Source: an uncultured delta proteobacterium
Lineage (GTDB): Bacteria; Myxococcota_A; Polyangia; Polyangiales; Ga0077539
Length of the DNA stretch: 5,535 bases
Direction: 5' to 3'
Assembly: GCA_903860995.1 (NCBI GenBank)
Contig: CAIOSS010000005.1
Span: 1-5,535, forward strand
In this document: piece after piece, positions 4,979 through 5,535 of the stretch
Numbering within the stretch: the first letter of the stretch is position 1
How the letters are laid out: every line of letters starts with the position of its first letter
Notes under the pieces: model-generated
What the model was told of the DNA's origin: nothing
Seen by the model: only the letters and a program-made list of their open reading frames with translations
Database searches by the model: none
Made by a program: the position numbers and the translations under genes

Positions 4979-5440
4979 TCACGCAGCGGCGAGCATCGGC
5001 TCGACCGTCTTGCGACTCCGCACCCTGGGCCGCGCGGGCGTCGGCACGATGGCGACGAGGTGCGCGACGAGGTTCTCGTGCTTCTTCCTCGCGAGGCGCT
5101 CGGCAGCGGTGGTGCCGTCGTTTCGCACAAACAGCTCGGCGCATCGCTGCACCACCGTCAGCACCCGCGCGCGGGTCGGCGCGTCCCACGAAGCCCACGG
5201 ACTCCCCGCAGCCTCGATCGATGCCTTGAGACACCGGGCGACGTCCCCCGCGCGCTCCCGCAACTCCTTGTCGCGGCGGCTCACCATCCGGCGCCACGCC
5301 CGCACCCACTCCACGAGCGACGGCAACACCCGCTGCGCCTTCGCGATCGACCCGATGAGCCGCGCGCTCCCATCGCCCAGCCCGGCTCGTGCGGCGCTCT
5401 CCCAGATCAGGCCATGCGTCGAAGCTCGCGCAGACCTCAC
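4979..5440 (-). CDS. Small helical protein of unknown function
   Basis: I do not recognise this 153-residue product. It looks real: third codon positions are strongly G/C, the composition is balanced (Leu, Val, Ile, Ala, Glu, Arg), and it is the best-behaved of the overlapping frames here. It appears mostly helical, with likely helices near 22-51, 53-78, 87-105 and 110-132, a break at GSPWASWD (79-86), and a basic Pro/Arg tail (133-147). No signal peptide, membrane segment or catalytic motif is seen, and C70 and C100 are isolated. It is probably a cytoplasmic protein, and DNA or protein binding is only a guess from the basic residues. The start is uncertain: GTG 5440 is the first start codon after an in-frame TAA at about 5480, with only a G-run upstream; ATG 5287 (residue 52) is the main alternative but would remove the first predicted helix. 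Confidence 0.72.
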   Translation of the reverse strand: MRSARASTHGLIWESAARAGLGDGSARLIGSIAKAQRVLPSLVEWVRAWRRMVSRRDKELRERAGDVARCLKASIEAAGSPWASWDAPTRARVLTVVQRCAELFVRNDGTTAAERLARKKHENLVAHLVAIVPTPARPRVRSRKTVEPMLAAA

Positions 5441-5535
5441 CCCCGCTGCCGCGCGCCCCTCTCCATGAATGGCTACGCATTAGCCAGAAGGGTCGCGAGA
5501 TGTAGGCACCGCGATCATGGCTCGGTACGCGCTCA
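5441..5535. other. Upstream region of the small gene, nothing firm
   Basis: These 95 bp hold the region before the small minus-strand gene. The part 5461-5500 is richer in A/T than its surroundings, which fits a promoter, but I see no convincing -35/-10 pair. An ATG at 5518 opens a plus-strand frame that runs off the window edge after six codons (MARYAL), too short to call. Confidence 0.4.

Noticed and set aside
4875..5480. Minus-strand frame of 201 codons overlapping the small helical gene
   Set aside because: It is Arg/Gly/Ala-rich without helical or domain pattern, and the 4979-5440 frame has the proper codon bias.
5518..5535. Possible start of a divergent plus-strand gene (MARYAL)
   Set aside because: Only six codons are visible, without a well-placed ribosome-binding site, which is not enough to support a gene.
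1..5535. tRNA, rRNA, insertion sequence or prophage signatures
   Set aside because: No tRNA-like cloverleaf, transposase motifs, terminal inverted repeats with target duplications, or integrase/attachment sites were seen on either strand.

Overview
This is a GC-rich window that most resembles a predatory or soil myxobacterium (Myxococcota, perhaps a Sandaracinus/Polyangiales-type genome). That is inferred from three things: high third-position GC in the real genes, a surface protein built from an Asp/Ala/Pro linker plus 8-cysteine repeats of a kind common in that phylum, and a secreted-type beta-sandwich tail. No marker gene is present, so the assignment is tentative.

Layout, left to right. 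(1) Positions 1-351, plus strand: the 3' end of a gene that starts outside the window, encoding a PPC-like beta-sandwich tail of an exported protein. (2) 352-474: a convergent gap with two strong consecutive hairpins, probably a shared transcription-stop region. (3) 475-2283 (open frame to 2523), minus strand: a c-di-GMP enzyme with a sensor domain like that of class III nucleotide cyclases, then GGDEF and EAL domains with catalytic residues preserved. (4) About 2284-2837: an intergenic region with an operator-like repeat (2542-2567), two abutting hairpins (2694-2749) and no convincing gene. (5) 2838-4850, minus strand: a large exported, probably lipid-anchored protein with a 15-bp tandem repeat in its linker, six 8-Cys repeats and a beta-propeller-like C-terminal domain. 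(6) 4851-4978: its promoter/leader, with an inverted repeat one base from the start codon. (7) 4979-5440, minus strand: a small helical cytoplasmic protein of unknown function. (8) 5441-5535: upstream DNA of that gene.

The three minus-strand genes point the same way, but gaps of 128 bp and more than 300 bp, each containing inverted repeats, suggest separate transcription units rather than one operon. A functional link between the surface protein and the c-di-GMP enzyme is possible but rests only on adjacency. I did not find a convincing new multi-gene system. The points most worth checking are the unusual sensor-GGDEF-EAL domain combination, the hairpin at the lipoprotein start codon, the G9 tract inside that gene, and the paired hairpins in the two larger gaps.
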